This document shows, in pieces, positions 25,469 to 34,025 of a stretch of DNA of 64,000 nucleotides; within the stretch, counting starts at the first letter, position 1, and each line of letters begins with the position of its first letter. A model generated the notes under the pieces. The model worked only from the letters and a program-made list of their open reading frames with translations. It made no database searches and had not been told where the DNA came from. Source of the stretch: Peteryoungia rhizophila (lineage in GTDB: Bacteria; Pseudomonadota; Alphaproteobacteria; Rhizobiales; Rhizobiaceae); NCBI RefSeq assembly GCF_004912145.1, contig NZ_STGT01000001.1:434001-498000 (forward strand), in the 5' to 3' direction. The position numbers and the translations under genes were made by a program.

Positions 25469-26032
25469 TTACAGGGCATCGAGTGCCAGGTTGAGCTCTA
25501 GCACATTGACCCTTGCTTGACCGATAACGCCGAAGGTCGGAATTTCGGTCTGCCGCGCGACGAGCGAGGCGATGGCAGATGGATCCAGCCCCCTCGCCTG
25601 CGCAACGCGCGCCACCTGAGCCTCCGCGAAGGCCGGCGAGACATGTGGGTCGAGGCCCGAGCCGGAGGTGGTTACTGCATCAGCCGGGACAGGCAGCGCG
25701 ATGCCGGTTGCGGTCAACCGGGCGACATCGGCGGTGACACGATCCTTCAGCTTGACCGAGGTCGTGCCGAGATTCGAGCCCGAGGAGGCCGCCGCATTGT
25801 AGGGGTCCGGACCCGTCGCGGAGGGGCGCGGCCAGAAGTAGCGGTCGGAGGTGAAGGTCTGACCGATCAGGGCAGAGCCTACGACTGCTCCATCCCGTTC
25901 GATGAGGCTGCCATTGGCCTCGGTGGGCATGACCGCCTGGGCGATACCGCTGATCGTCAGCGGATAGGCGAGACCGGTGAGTGCGGTCATGGCGACAACG
26001 AGGGTGAGTGCGGGTCTGATATGGTTGAGCAT
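25469..26032 (-). CDS. kdpC: K+-transporting ATPase subunit KdpC
   Basis: A 187-residue subunit with one N-terminal membrane helix (ALTLVVAMTALTGLAYPLTI) and a periplasmic-facing soluble part containing YFWPRPSATGPDPYNAAASSG and DAVTTSGSGLDPHVSPAFAE. These are the landmark KdpC motifs. It stabilises the KdpFABC complex and raises its ATP affinity. It lies two bases after kdpB. Confidence 0.94.
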   Translation of the reverse strand: MLNHIRPALTLVVAMTALTGLAYPLTISGIAQAVMPTEANGSLIERDGAVVGSALIGQTFTSDRYFWPRPSATGPDPYNAAASSGSNLGTTSVKLKDRVTADVARLTATGIALPVPADAVTTSGSGLDPHVSPAFAEAQVARVAQARGLDPSAIASLVARQTEIPTFGVIGQARVNVLELNLALDAL

Positions 26033-26034
26033 GA

Positions 26035-28071
26035 TTACACCAGATGAAGAGCGCTGACGGCAAGGTCGATGACCTTGATGCCGGCGAAGGGAAGGATCAA
26101 ACCGCCGAGACCGTAGACCAAGAGGTTGCGGCGAAGCAGCGCTGCAGCACCCGACGGACGGTAAGCCACGCCTTTCAGAGCCAACGGGATCAGCGCCACG
26201 ATGATCAGCGCGTTGAAGATGACGGCCGACAGGATGGCCGACTGCGGTGACGTCAGCCCCATGATGTTGAGGGCTCCGAGGGCCGGATAGGTGGCGACGA
26301 ACAGCGCCGGGATGATGGCGAAGTATTTGGCCACGTCATTGGCGATCGAAAACGTCGTCAGCGAGCCACGCGTCATCAGCAACTGCTTGCCGATCTCGAC
26401 GATCTCGATGAGCTTGGTCGGGCTGGAATCGAGGTCCACCATGTTGGCGGCCTCACGGGCGGCCTGGGTGCCGGTCTGCATGGCGACACCCACATCCGCC
26501 TGGGCGAGCGCCGGGGCATCGTTGGTGCCGTCGCCGCACATGGCGATCAGGCGGCCACCCTGCTGCTCGCGGCGGATATAGGCGAGCTTGTCTTCCGGCG
26601 TTGCCTGAGCGAGGAAATCATCGACGCCGGCTTCCGAGGCGATGGCGGCTGCGGTGACAGGATTATCGCCGGTGACCATAACAGTGCGGATGCCAATGGC
26701 GCGCAGCGCCGCAAAGCGCTCCTTGATGCCGGGTTTCACCACGTCCTTGAGGTGGATGACGCCGAGCAGGCGGTCGCCATCGGCTACGCCGAGCGGCGTA
26801 CCTCCAGTGCGGGCAACCTGATCGACGGCCCGGCGGAATTCGGCCGGCGCATCCTGTTCTGTGAGACCGGCGAATTTGAGCACGGCGTCAACCGCACCCT
26901 TACGCAGGCGGCGCGGACCGATATCGACGCCCGAGAGGCGCGTTTCGGCGGTGAAGCCGATGACGGCATCGAACTCGGCCTTCGGCATGGGCACGCCGAA
27001 CTCGCCGGTCGCCAGCGCCACGACCGAGCGGCCTTCGGGCGTTTCATCAGACAGCGAGGCGATGAGAGCAGCTTCCGCGAGTTCCGTCGGCGTGACGCCA
27101 GGGGCGGCGAGAAAGTCGCTGGCCATGCGGTTGCCGAAGGTGATGGTACCCGTCTTGTCGAGCAGCAGGGTGTCGACGTCGCCGGCTGCCTCGACGGCGC
27201 GGCCGGAGGTGGCGATCACGTTGAAGCGGACCAGGCGATCCATGCCGGCGATGCCGATGGCCGAGAGAAGGCCGCCAATCGTCGTCGGGATCAGTGTCAC
27301 CAGCAGGGCTGCCAGCACCGTGACCGAAAGCACCGTGCCGGAATAGCCGGCAAGGCCCCAGATTGCGACGCAGACGAAAAGGAAGATCAGCGTCAGGCCC
27401 GAAAGCAGGATCGACAGGGCGATCTCGTTCGGCGTTTTCTGACGCTTGGCGCCTTCGATCAGCGCGATCATGCGATCGACGAAGGAGGAGCCGGGCTGGA
27501 CGGTGATCTTGATCTTGATCTCGTCTGACAAAACCTGCGTGCCGCCCGTGACCGCCGAACGATCACCACCGGATTCGCGGATGACGGGTGCGGATTCGCC
27601 GGTGATGGCGCTTTCGTTGACCGAGGCGACACCCTCGATCACTTCGCCATCGCCGGGGATCAGTTCACCGGCTGCGACCAGCACGATATCGCCCACCTTG
27701 AGGCCGGAGGCCGGGATGGTTTCGGTCTTGCCATTGGCTCCAAGCCTACGGGCGACAAGCTCGGACTTGGTCTTCTTCAGGCTGTCGGCCTGGGCGCGGC
27801 CTCTACCTTCTGCGACGGCTTCGGCGAAGGTGGCAAAGAGCACGGTGAACCAGAGCCAAGCGGCAATCTGGCCGGAGAAGCCGGCCTCGCCTGGATTTTG
27901 GGCGAGGTCGCGGATGAAGAGGATGGTCACGACGACTGCGACGATTTCGGTCACGAAGATGACCGGGTTGCGCAGGAGCTTGCGCGGATCGAGCTTGACG
28001 AACGCGTCGCGGATCGCCGGAAGCAAGATCGTCGGATCGAGAAGACTGGGTGCCTTATTGTCCTTGGACAT
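26035..28071 (-). CDS. kdpB: K+-transporting P-type ATPase subunit KdpB
   Basis: A 678-residue P-type ATPase that hydrolyses ATP to drive high-affinity K+ uptake through KdpA. Seen: the actuator motif [10 protein letters not shown], Asp305 phosphorylated in [14 protein letters not shown], the phosphorylation-domain motif [20 protein letters not shown] and membrane segments with the [19 protein letters not shown] region. The length and Asp position agree with the E. coli protein (Asp307). The gene is 10 bp after kdpA. Confidence 0.96.
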   Translation of the reverse strand: MSKDNKAPSLLDPTILLPAIRDAFVKLDPRKLLRNPVIFVTEIVAVVVTILFIRDLAQNPGEAGFSGQIAAWLWFTVLFATFAEAVAEGRGRAQADSLKKTKSELVARRLGANGKTETIPASGLKVGDIVLVAAGELIPGDGEVIEGVASVNESAITGESAPVIRESGGDRSAVTGGTQVLSDEIKIKITVQPGSSFVDRMIALIEGAKRQKTPNEIALSILLSGLTLIFLFVCVAIWGLAGYSGTVLSVTVLAALLVTLIPTTIGGLLSAIGIAGMDRLVRFNVIATSGRAVEAAGDVDTLLLDKTGTITFGNRMASDFLAAPGVTPTELAEAALIASLSDETPEGRSVVALATGEFGVPMPKAEFDAVIGFTAETRLSGVDIGPRRLRKGAVDAVLKFAGLTEQDAPAEFRRAVDQVARTGGTPLGVADGDRLLGVIHLKDVVKPGIKERFAALRAIGIRTVMVTGDNPVTAAAIASEAGVDDFLAQATPEDKLAYIRREQQGGRLIAMCGDGTNDAPALAQADVGVAMQTGTQAAREAANMVDLDSSPTKLIEIVEIGKQLLMTRGSLTTFSIANDVAKYFAIIPALFVATYPALGALNIMGLTSPQSAILSAVIFNALIIVALIPLALKGVAYRPSGAAALLRRNLLVYGLGGLILPFAGIKVIDLAVSALHLV

Positions 28072-28081
28072 GGGTGTTCCT

Positions 28082-29791
28082 TCAGAAGGTCTGGCCAGCG
28101 AGCATGGCGAAATGTTCGACGATAGGGCCGAGCACCAGTGCGGGCAGGAATTGCAGGCCGCCGAGAATGAGGATGATGCCGATCAAGAGGCCGACAAAGA
28201 GCGGACCGTCGGTCGGGAAGGTGCCGGCGGAGGCAGATGACTTCACCTTGGCGGCGAGCGATCCGGCGATTGCCATGACCGGCACGACATAAGCGAAGCG
28301 GCCGAGCAGCATCGCGATCCCGAGCGTGGTGTTGTACCAGGGCGTGTTGCCTGACAGACCGCCGAAAGCCGAACCGTTGTTGCCGGCTGCCGACGTATAG
28401 GCATAGAGGATTTCCGACAGGCCGTGCGGGCCTGATGTCCCGACGCTTGCCACCGCAAATGGCAGCATGGCAGAGACGGAAGTGAAGCCGAGAATGACCA
28501 GCGGCAGGATCAGCACGGCCAGCATCGCAAACTTCATCTCGCGGCCCTCGATCTTCTTGCCGAGGAATTCCGGCGTGCGCCCGACCATCAGGCCGGCGAC
28601 GAAGACGGACAGGATTGCGAAGACCAGCATGCCGTAAAGACCGGAGCCGACACCACCGGGCAACACTTCGCCGAGCTGGATCAGGAACATCGGCACCAGG
28701 CCGCCGAGCCCCGTGAACGATCCATGCATGCCATTGACGCCGCCATCCGAAAGGCCCGTCGTGACTGCCGCATAGAGTGCGGTCATGGCCTGGCCGAAGC
28801 GGACTTCCTTGCCTTCCATGTTGCCGAGTGCTGGATCGACGCCGATTGCCGTCAGGATGGTATTGCCCTGGGCCTCGGCCCAGTAGGTGACGGCGACGCC
28901 GGAGATGAGCAGGAACGCCATGGCCGATATCAGCGCCCAGCCCTGCCTGCGGTTTCCGACCATCTGGCCGAAGGTGTAGACGAGCGACGCCGAGATCGAC
29001 AGCATGGCGAAGATGTTGAGATAGTTCGACCAGGCTGTCGGGTTCTCGAAGGGGTGAGCAGCATTGACGTTGAAGAAGCCGCCACCATTGGTGCCCAGCT
29101 GCTTGATCGCTTCCTGCGAGGCGACGGGGCCAAGCGAGATCACCTGATTGGCACCTTCCAGCGTCGTGGCTGTGACGGAGCCGGCGAGCGTCTGCGGCAG
29201 GCCCATGGCAACGAAAGCGAGTGCGACGACGATGGCGAGCGGCAGCAGGACGTAGAGCGTGGCCCTTGTCATATCGACCCAGAAATTACCGAGCGTTGCG
29301 ACCTTTGAGCGGGCAAGCGCGCGGGTGATGGCCACCGCAAGCGCCATGCCGGTCGCGGCCGATAGGAAGTTCTGCACGGTGAGGCCAGCCATCTGGGAGA
29401 AGTGGCTCATCGTCGTCTCGCCCCCGTAGTTCTGCCAGTTGGTGTTGGTGACGAAGGAGACAGCCGTGTTGAAGGCGAGATCCGAGGGCAGACCGGCAAA
29501 GCCTTGAGGGTTCAGCGGCAGATATGCCTGTAGCCGCAGCATCGCATAGAGCGCAAGAAACCCGGCGAGCGAGAAGGTCAGCATGGCGAGCGTATAGCCG
29601 AGCCAGCTCTGTTCCTTCTCGGGGTTGATGCCGCTCACCTTGTAGAGGTCACGCTCCACACGGCCGAGCACGGGCGAGAGAAATGTCCGCTCGCCGGAAA
29701 ACACCCGCGCCATGTAAAGGCCGAGGGGTTTGATGACGAGGAGGACGGCGACGATGAGAAGGCTGATCTGCAGCCATCCGACTGTTGTCAT
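28082..29791 (-). CDS. kdpA: K+-transporting ATPase subunit KdpA
   Basis: A 569-residue channel-like subunit related to the SKT superfamily, with about ten membrane segments. Pore-loop filter sequences are visible at [35 protein letters not shown] and [14 protein letters not shown]. These bind K+ selectively before transfer coupled to KdpB. It begins [20 protein letters not shown] and is slightly longer than the E. coli protein. Confidence 0.96.
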   Translation of the reverse strand: MTTVGWLQISLLIVAVLLVIKPLGLYMARVFSGERTFLSPVLGRVERDLYKVSGINPEKEQSWLGYTLAMLTFSLAGFLALYAMLRLQAYLPLNPQGFAGLPSDLAFNTAVSFVTNTNWQNYGGETTMSHFSQMAGLTVQNFLSAATGMALAVAITRALARSKVATLGNFWVDMTRATLYVLLPLAIVVALAFVAMGLPQTLAGSVTATTLEGANQVISLGPVASQEAIKQLGTNGGGFFNVNAAHPFENPTAWSNYLNIFAMLSISASLVYTFGQMVGNRRQGWALISAMAFLLISGVAVTYWAEAQGNTILTAIGVDPALGNMEGKEVRFGQAMTALYAAVTTGLSDGGVNGMHGSFTGLGGLVPMFLIQLGEVLPGGVGSGLYGMLVFAILSVFVAGLMVGRTPEFLGKKIEGREMKFAMLAVLILPLVILGFTSVSAMLPFAVASVGTSGPHGLSEILYAYTSAAGNNGSAFGGLSGNTPWYNTTLGIAMLLGRFAYVVPVMAIAGSLAAKVKSSASAGTFPTDGPLFVGLLIGIILILGGLQFLPALVLGPIVEHFAMLAGQTF

Positions 29792-29805
29792 GGGTCTGCT
29801 CCCGA

Positions 29806-29892
29806 TCAGAAACGCTCGGGACGCAGCAGCGTCACGACAAGATAGATGCCAAGGGCGATGGCGACGATGAGGCCGAAGAGAGGTTCAAGCAT
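29806..29892 (-). CDS. kdpF: K+-transporting ATPase small subunit KdpF, 28 aa
   Basis: A 28-residue single-span peptide reading [20 protein letters not shown] followed by TLLRPERF. It matches KdpF in size, hydrophobic core and the conserved '.tLlrPErF' end. It stabilises the KdpABC complex in the inner membrane. It lies 14 bp before kdpA. Confidence 0.93.
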   Translation of the reverse strand: MLEPLFGLIVAIALGIYLVVTLLRPERF

Positions 29893-29903
29893 CTGCGTGC
29901 CCC

Positions 29904-29987
29904 TCACAAACGGTCGAGCGCGCGAGCGTAAAGAGCGAGCACGAGAAGCGTGCCCGCGCCCAGCGCGATGAAGATCAAGTCGGACAT
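29904..29987 (-). CDS. 27-residue single-span membrane peptide ahead of kdpF
   Basis: A tiny gene with a strong ribosome site (AGGAGAAA, 7 bases before the ATG). It encodes one hydrophobic helix with basic C-terminus: MSDLIFIALGAGTLLVLALY then ARALDRL. Its position as first gene of the kdp operon, 11 bp before kdpF, suggests an extra small Kdp subunit or a leader peptide. It is not KdpF itself, since it lacks the PERF ending. Confidence 0.75.
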   Translation of the reverse strand: MSDLIFIALGAGTLLVLALYARALDRL

Positions 29988-30316
29988 GTCCGTTTCTCCT
30001 GTTGATACCGACACAGGATTAAGGGCGCTTCGGGTCAGGCTTCGATTGGGAAGAGGTGTGGGGGGCATAAAGAAAAGATAAGGAGGTGCCCGCGCGGTCC
30101 GTTATCGTCCCATGGCAGTGGCGGCCAGAACGCTGAGCACCGAGCGGTGTATTTGTGCCTCTCAGCGAGATGGCTCGCTTGTCGGGGCGAGGTTATCCCC
30201 CGGGAATGACCGGAATGAAAACGCAATGCTATCGCGCGTGACCCGTGAAGAGTTTTGGGCGCCGGTAGGCGTACAAATGTCCCTGAGCAAGGTGAATGTC
30301 CCTGCAGGCGAGACGC
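29988..30316. promoter_or_regulatory. kdp operon upstream region
   Basis: No gene is supported. On the minus strand 30061-30082 reads as a T-rich run followed by ATGCCCCC, loosely like the T-rich then C-rich KdpE binding site of enterobacteria. It lies about 75 bases before the first small kdp gene. This is a weak match by eye. The right end also holds the 3' flank of the alcohol-dehydrogenase-like gene. Confidence 0.35.
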
Positions 30317-31321
30317 TCATCGCGAAACGGCAATAACCACCTTCCCCTTGGCGCGTCCGGTTTCGACATAGGCCAAGGCATCTGGCGCCTGTGCAAACGG
30401 AAACACCTTGTCGACGACCGGACGGATAAGGCCAGCATCGATCAGCTTGGCGATTTCCGCCAATTGCTGTCCTTCTGCGCGCATGAAGAGGAAGGAGTAG
30501 TCCACACCTCGGCTCTTCGCCTTCTTCAGAATGCCCCGGCTCAGCATCCGCATCACAAAGCGCAGGAAAAGGTTCAGTCGTAGGGACTTGGCGAAGGGGA
30601 CGTCCGGCGGACCGGAGATCGAGATGAGCTTTCCGCCGGGTCTCAGCACGTTCACCGACTTTTCCAGCGTCTTGGCATCCTGGCTGTTCAGCACCAGGTC
30701 GTAGCCTGACAGGAGCTGTTCGAAGTCCTCAGTCCTGTAGTCGATCACCACATCGGCGCCGAGGCTTTTGACCAGTTCGGCATTCGCCGCACTGGTGGTG
30801 GTCGCAACCGTTGCACCGAGATGTTTGGCAAGCTGGATGGCGAAGGTGCCGACACCGCCGGAACCGGCCTGGATGAACACCTTCTGGCCGGGCTTGACCT
30901 TGCCCACTTCGACCAGCGCCTGCCAGACAGTCAGGCCGACCAGCGGGATCGAGGCGGCTTGCTCCATGGTGAGGCTTTTCGGCTTCAGCGCGAGGTCTGC
31001 GGCATCGACCGCAATCATTTCTGCGAAGGTTCCGACCCGATGATCGCGCGGGCGGGCGAACACCTCGTCGCCTGCCTTGAACTGCCTGACATTGGTGCCG
31101 ACGCGGAGGACCGTTCCGGCCAGATCGTGACCGAGAGCAAAGGGCGGGCGATAGGGCAGGAACAGCTTGAATTCGCCGTCACGGACCTTGGAATCGAGAA
31201 GGTTGATCGCGGTGGCCTCGATGCGGACCAGCACGTCATTGGCGCCGATCTCAGGATCCGGCATGTCGGCGAGACGCAGCGGGCCTTGTCTCTTGTATTT
31301 GTCGACGACGAAGGCTTTCAC
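30317..31321 (-). CDS. NAD(P)-dependent quinone oxidoreductase / zinc-free alcohol dehydrogenase-like
   Basis: A 334-residue MDR-superfamily enzyme. The GroES-like half has PPFALGHDLAGTVLRVGTNV. The Rossmann half has KVFIQAGSGGVGTFAIQLAK, and LGADVVIDYR marks the NADPH-binding region. No structural-zinc Cys cluster is present, as in quinone oxidoreductases. Start is GTG at 31321 with GGAGAAA upstream; the longer frame to 31396 is less protein-like. It is the third gene downstream of the TetR-linked divergent promoter, with two SDRs, suggesting a redox or detoxification set. Confidence 0.88.
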   Translation of the reverse strand: MKAFVVDKYKRQGPLRLADMPDPEIGANDVLVRIEATAINLLDSKVRDGEFKLFLPYRPPFALGHDLAGTVLRVGTNVRQFKAGDEVFARPRDHRVGTFAEMIAVDAADLALKPKSLTMEQAASIPLVGLTVWQALVEVGKVKPGQKVFIQAGSGGVGTFAIQLAKHLGATVATTTSAANAELVKSLGADVVIDYRTEDFEQLLSGYDLVLNSQDAKTLEKSVNVLRPGGKLISISGPPDVPFAKSLRLNLFLRFVMRMLSRGILKKAKSRGVDYSFLFMRAEGQQLAEIAKLIDAGLIRPVVDKVFPFAQAPDALAYVETGRAKGKVVIAVSR

Positions 31322-31398
31322 GGGCTTTCTCCAGTGTGAAACGATTGTCAGTTCAGGCAGCCAGGAAAGCGAGCGCTTTCGGGAATGCCATCGCAATC

Positions 31399-32223
31399 TC
31401 AGGCGATGTTGAACTGCTTACGCAGGATGCGATCGAACAGAGCACGGGGGAGGAAACGCCGGGCAAACGCGGTCTGTCGAGCAGCCTTGCCTGAGGGGTA
31501 GCGCAGCAGTGGTTTCTGGGCCTGGGCTGCAGCCAGGATAGTCGCCGCGACATCATCCGCCGTGTCGCCGGCCGCCATGGCCGCGTCGAACGCGGCCTGG
31601 TAGCGGGCGAATGTCTGGCTATAGGCCGCAACGGGGCGATCACCCTGTGGTGAGTTGGCCTCGATGGAGGTCTTCGTCGCCCATGGTTCGATCACAGCGA
31701 CCCGGATGCCGAACGGCCGGACTTCGTGATCCAGGGATTCCGAATAGCCTTCGATCGCATGTTTGCTCGCCGAGTAATGGGCGCCAAAGGGACCAGGAAT
31801 GAGCCCCATGACCGATCCGATATTCAGGATCCGCCCATCTCGCTGTTGACGCATGATCGGAAGAATTTCGTTCGTCACCCGCACGACGCCCAGAAAGTTG
31901 GTGTCGAACAGCGCTCTGACCTGCTCGATCGAGCTTTCCTCTGCTGCCCCCGATACGGCGTATCCGGCATTGTTGACCAGCAGGTCAATGCGGCCGAGTT
32001 CTGCGTGGGCGAGTGCTACGGCGGCGGCGACGGAAGCGTCCGAGGTGACGTCACAGGCGATCATCCGGATGCCATCACGGATTTCGCAGGATGCCACCTT
32101 GCGGCTGGTGCCGATCACTCGGTAACCCGCCCGGTTGAGCGCCAATGCAGCCGCCTTGCCGATACCGCTCGAGGCGCCGGTCACGAATGCAGTCTTCTGT
32201 CCTTTGGATGATGAGGTTGCCAT
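31399..32223 (-). CDS. SDR-family oxidoreductase
   Basis: A 274-residue classical SDR. It begins MATSSSKGQKTAFVTGASSG, with the TGASSGIG cofactor motif, DLLVNNAGYAVSG, and the catalytic pair in HYSASKHAIEGYSESLDHEV. The preceding catalytic Ser lies in LNIGSVMG. The C-terminal extension is hydrophobic and basic, resembling retinol-dehydrogenase-like SDRs. I chose the ATG at 32223, as earlier in-frame residues are not conserved-looking. Substrate unknown. Confidence 0.88.
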   Translation of the reverse strand: MATSSSKGQKTAFVTGASSGIGKAAALALNRAGYRVIGTSRKVASCEIRDGIRMIACDVTSDASVAAAVALAHAELGRIDLLVNNAGYAVSGAAEESSIEQVRALFDTNFLGVVRVTNEILPIMRQQRDGRILNIGSVMGLIPGPFGAHYSASKHAIEGYSESLDHEVRPFGIRVAVIEPWATKTSIEANSPQGDRPVAAYSQTFARYQAAFDAAMAAGDTADDVAATILAAAQAQKPLLRYPSGKAARQTAFARRFLPRALFDRILRKQFNIA

Positions 32224-32346
32224 GGGTTTGCTCTCGATCTGACGCGCGACGTTGGGCCGTGCAACCTTGGGAATTGTCGGGGGTGACGATGGTCGGCGAA
32301 AGGGCCACGTGGTCGTCACAGACTGAGCTTGTTCACTGGATATTGC

Positions 32347-33135
32347 TCAGGCAGGCGTGCGATAGCGTTCGGCGGGGAGTGCGTTGACGAGATTGCCGAG
32401 CATGGCTTTGCGTGCGCCATCGAGGGCATCCCATTGGCCGGCATCGTGCAGCGGCGGTATGGTCACCGGTTCGCGGCGGTCGAAGCCGACGAGGGCGGCA
32501 TCCACCAGATCGCCGACTTCCATGACATTGCTCATGGCATTCACGTCGGCGCCGACATGATCCCAGATCTCGGTCCGGGTGGTAGCGGGAAGCACGGCCT
32601 GGATATAGACGCCCTTGGGCCCGAGTTCCTGGGCCAGTCCCTGCGACAGGAAGAGCACGAAAGCCTTCGTCGCACCGTAAACCGTCATGCCGAACTCTGG
32701 CGCCAGACCAACCACCGAGCCGATATTGACGATCGCGCCCTCGCCAGCCACGGCCAGACGCGGAGCAATGGCGCTGGAAAGCCGGACGAGCGCAGTCGCG
32801 TTGAGTGCAATGAGCCTTGTCATGTCATCGGCGTTTTGGCCGACGAAGCTTCCGCCGATCGCCATTCCGGCATTGTTGACGAGAATGCCGATGCGCGCAT
32901 CTTCCCGCAGTCTGGTCTCGACCTTGGCGAGATCCGCCGCCTGGGTGAGATCGGCCGGGAGGATCTCGATCGTCACGCCGGTTTCCTGGCGCAGACGGCT
33001 CGCAAGCGTCTCCATACGCACCACGTCTCGTGCAACCAGGACGAGGTCATGTCCACGGCGCGCAAAGCGTTCGGCATAGGTTGCGCCAATGCCTGTCGAG
33101 GCACCGGTGATCAGAACTGCAGGAATTTGAACCAT
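32347..33135 (-). CDS. SDR-family oxidoreductase (DltE-like)
   Basis: A 262-residue SDR, first gene leftward from the divergent promoter. It shows AVLITGASTGIGATYAERFA, GILVNNAGMAIGGSF, a Ser in VNIGSVVGLAPE and YGATKAFVLFLSQGLA with the catalytic Tyr and Lys. The start at 33135 follows AAGAGCAA; the longer frame to 33183 would run into the regulatory palindromes. Substrate unknown; probably repressed by the divergently encoded TetR protein. Confidence 0.88.
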   Translation of the reverse strand: MVQIPAVLITGASTGIGATYAERFARRGHDLVLVARDVVRMETLASRLRQETGVTIEILPADLTQAADLAKVETRLREDARIGILVNNAGMAIGGSFVGQNADDMTRLIALNATALVRLSSAIAPRLAVAGEGAIVNIGSVVGLAPEFGMTVYGATKAFVLFLSQGLAQELGPKGVYIQAVLPATTRTEIWDHVGADVNAMSNVMEVGDLVDAALVGFDRREPVTIPPLHDAGQWDALDGARKAMLGNLVNALPAERYRTPA

Positions 33136-33167
33136 TGGATTGCTCTTTTCTGTGACTGACGCTATAT

Positions 33168-33211
33168 TCATGATCATCATCATGATTGCATTTAAATATG
33201 ATGGCCATCAT
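33168..33211. promoter_or_regulatory. Palindromic TetR-type operators in divergent promoter
   Basis: Two inverted repeats lie between the SDR and tetR genes: a near-palindrome TCATGATCATCATCATGA (33168-33185) and a perfect 14-bp palindrome ATGATGGCCATCAT (33198-33211), with centres 28 bp apart. The AT-rich sequence between them suits promoters. Binding by the adjacent TetR protein would control both directions. Confidence 0.6.
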
Positions 33212-33246
33212 GTAAATGTCAACGGGCGTTGCGGAGAAATCTGAAA

Positions 33247-33795
33247 ATGAAGGTCAGCCGAGAACAGATGGCGGAGAACCGTCGGCGGATCCTGGATGTC
33301 GCCAGCCGGTTGTTTAAGGACAAGGGGTTCGATGCAGTGAGCGTCGCGGAGGTCATGAAGGCAGCCGGCATGACCCATGGCGGCTTCTATGGACATTTCA
33401 GTTCAAAGGACGACTTGGTGGCTCAGACGCTGGCGCATGCGCTTTCGGCAGACAGCGTCGGAGACGGCGCGTTCAGCGATTTCGTAGCGTCGTACCTGGC
33501 GCCTCGTCATCGGGACAACCCCGGCAATGGATGCCCGACGGCGGGCCTTGCAGCAGCCATTCGTCACCAGACGCCCGCCGCAAAAGCCGCCATGAGCGAA
33601 GGACTGCGCGCGCAGATCGCGCGTATCGAACAGGCGCTTCCGGAGCAGGGCGCAGCCGACAAGCGCCGTGCAGCGATCGGAAGCTGGGCCGCCATGGTCG
33701 GCGCCATCATCCTCGCCAGGGCAGTCGATGATCCTGAATTGTCCGAAGAGATTCTCGAGCATACGCGCGCATGGATCGAGACCCGCGTCGGATAG
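33247..33795 (+). CDS. TetR/AcrR-family transcriptional regulator
   Basis: A 182-residue regulator with N-terminal helix-turn-helix (ILDVASRLFKDKGFDAVSVA, then AGMTHGGFYGHFSSKDDLV). The C-terminal ligand domain contains RDNPGNGCPTAGLAAAIRHQ, the pattern of the group that responds to small electrophiles or aldehydes (TetR_C with a conserved 'GC..a.laae'). ATG at 33247 has GGAG nine bases upstream. It is divergent from two SDRs and an oxidoreductase, its probable targets. Confidence 0.9.
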   Translation: MKVSREQMAENRRRILDVASRLFKDKGFDAVSVAEVMKAAGMTHGGFYGHFSSKDDLVAQTLAHALSADSVGDGAFSDFVASYLAPRHRDNPGNGCPTAGLAAAIRHQTPAAKAAMSEGLRAQIARIEQALPEQGAADKRRAAIGSWAAMVGAIILARAVDDPELSEEILEHTRAWIETRVG

Positions 33796-34025
33796 ATCTC
33801 TGGGGGCGCAGAGGCCGAGTGGTGAAGGAGCCCAATGGCTGAAACGAGGGCGCGAAACTGGCATGCGCGACCCTCGGGGCTGCTGCGCAGTCCACCCGAT
33901 ATCTCCGCTGCCGGCTGCAACGTAAAACTCTGGCGTCCAAATCGCGAAAAATTGGCCACGAATTGGAACCGAATGGCTGAAGAGGCGTTACTTGGGGTCG
34001 AAATAGGGGCATTTGGGGACATAGC
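33796..34025. other. Intergenic region before the hybrid kinase
   Basis: About 230 bp. Short plus- and minus-strand frames are open but have no ribosome sites. I see no clear promoter box or terminator by eye. Confidence 0.4.
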
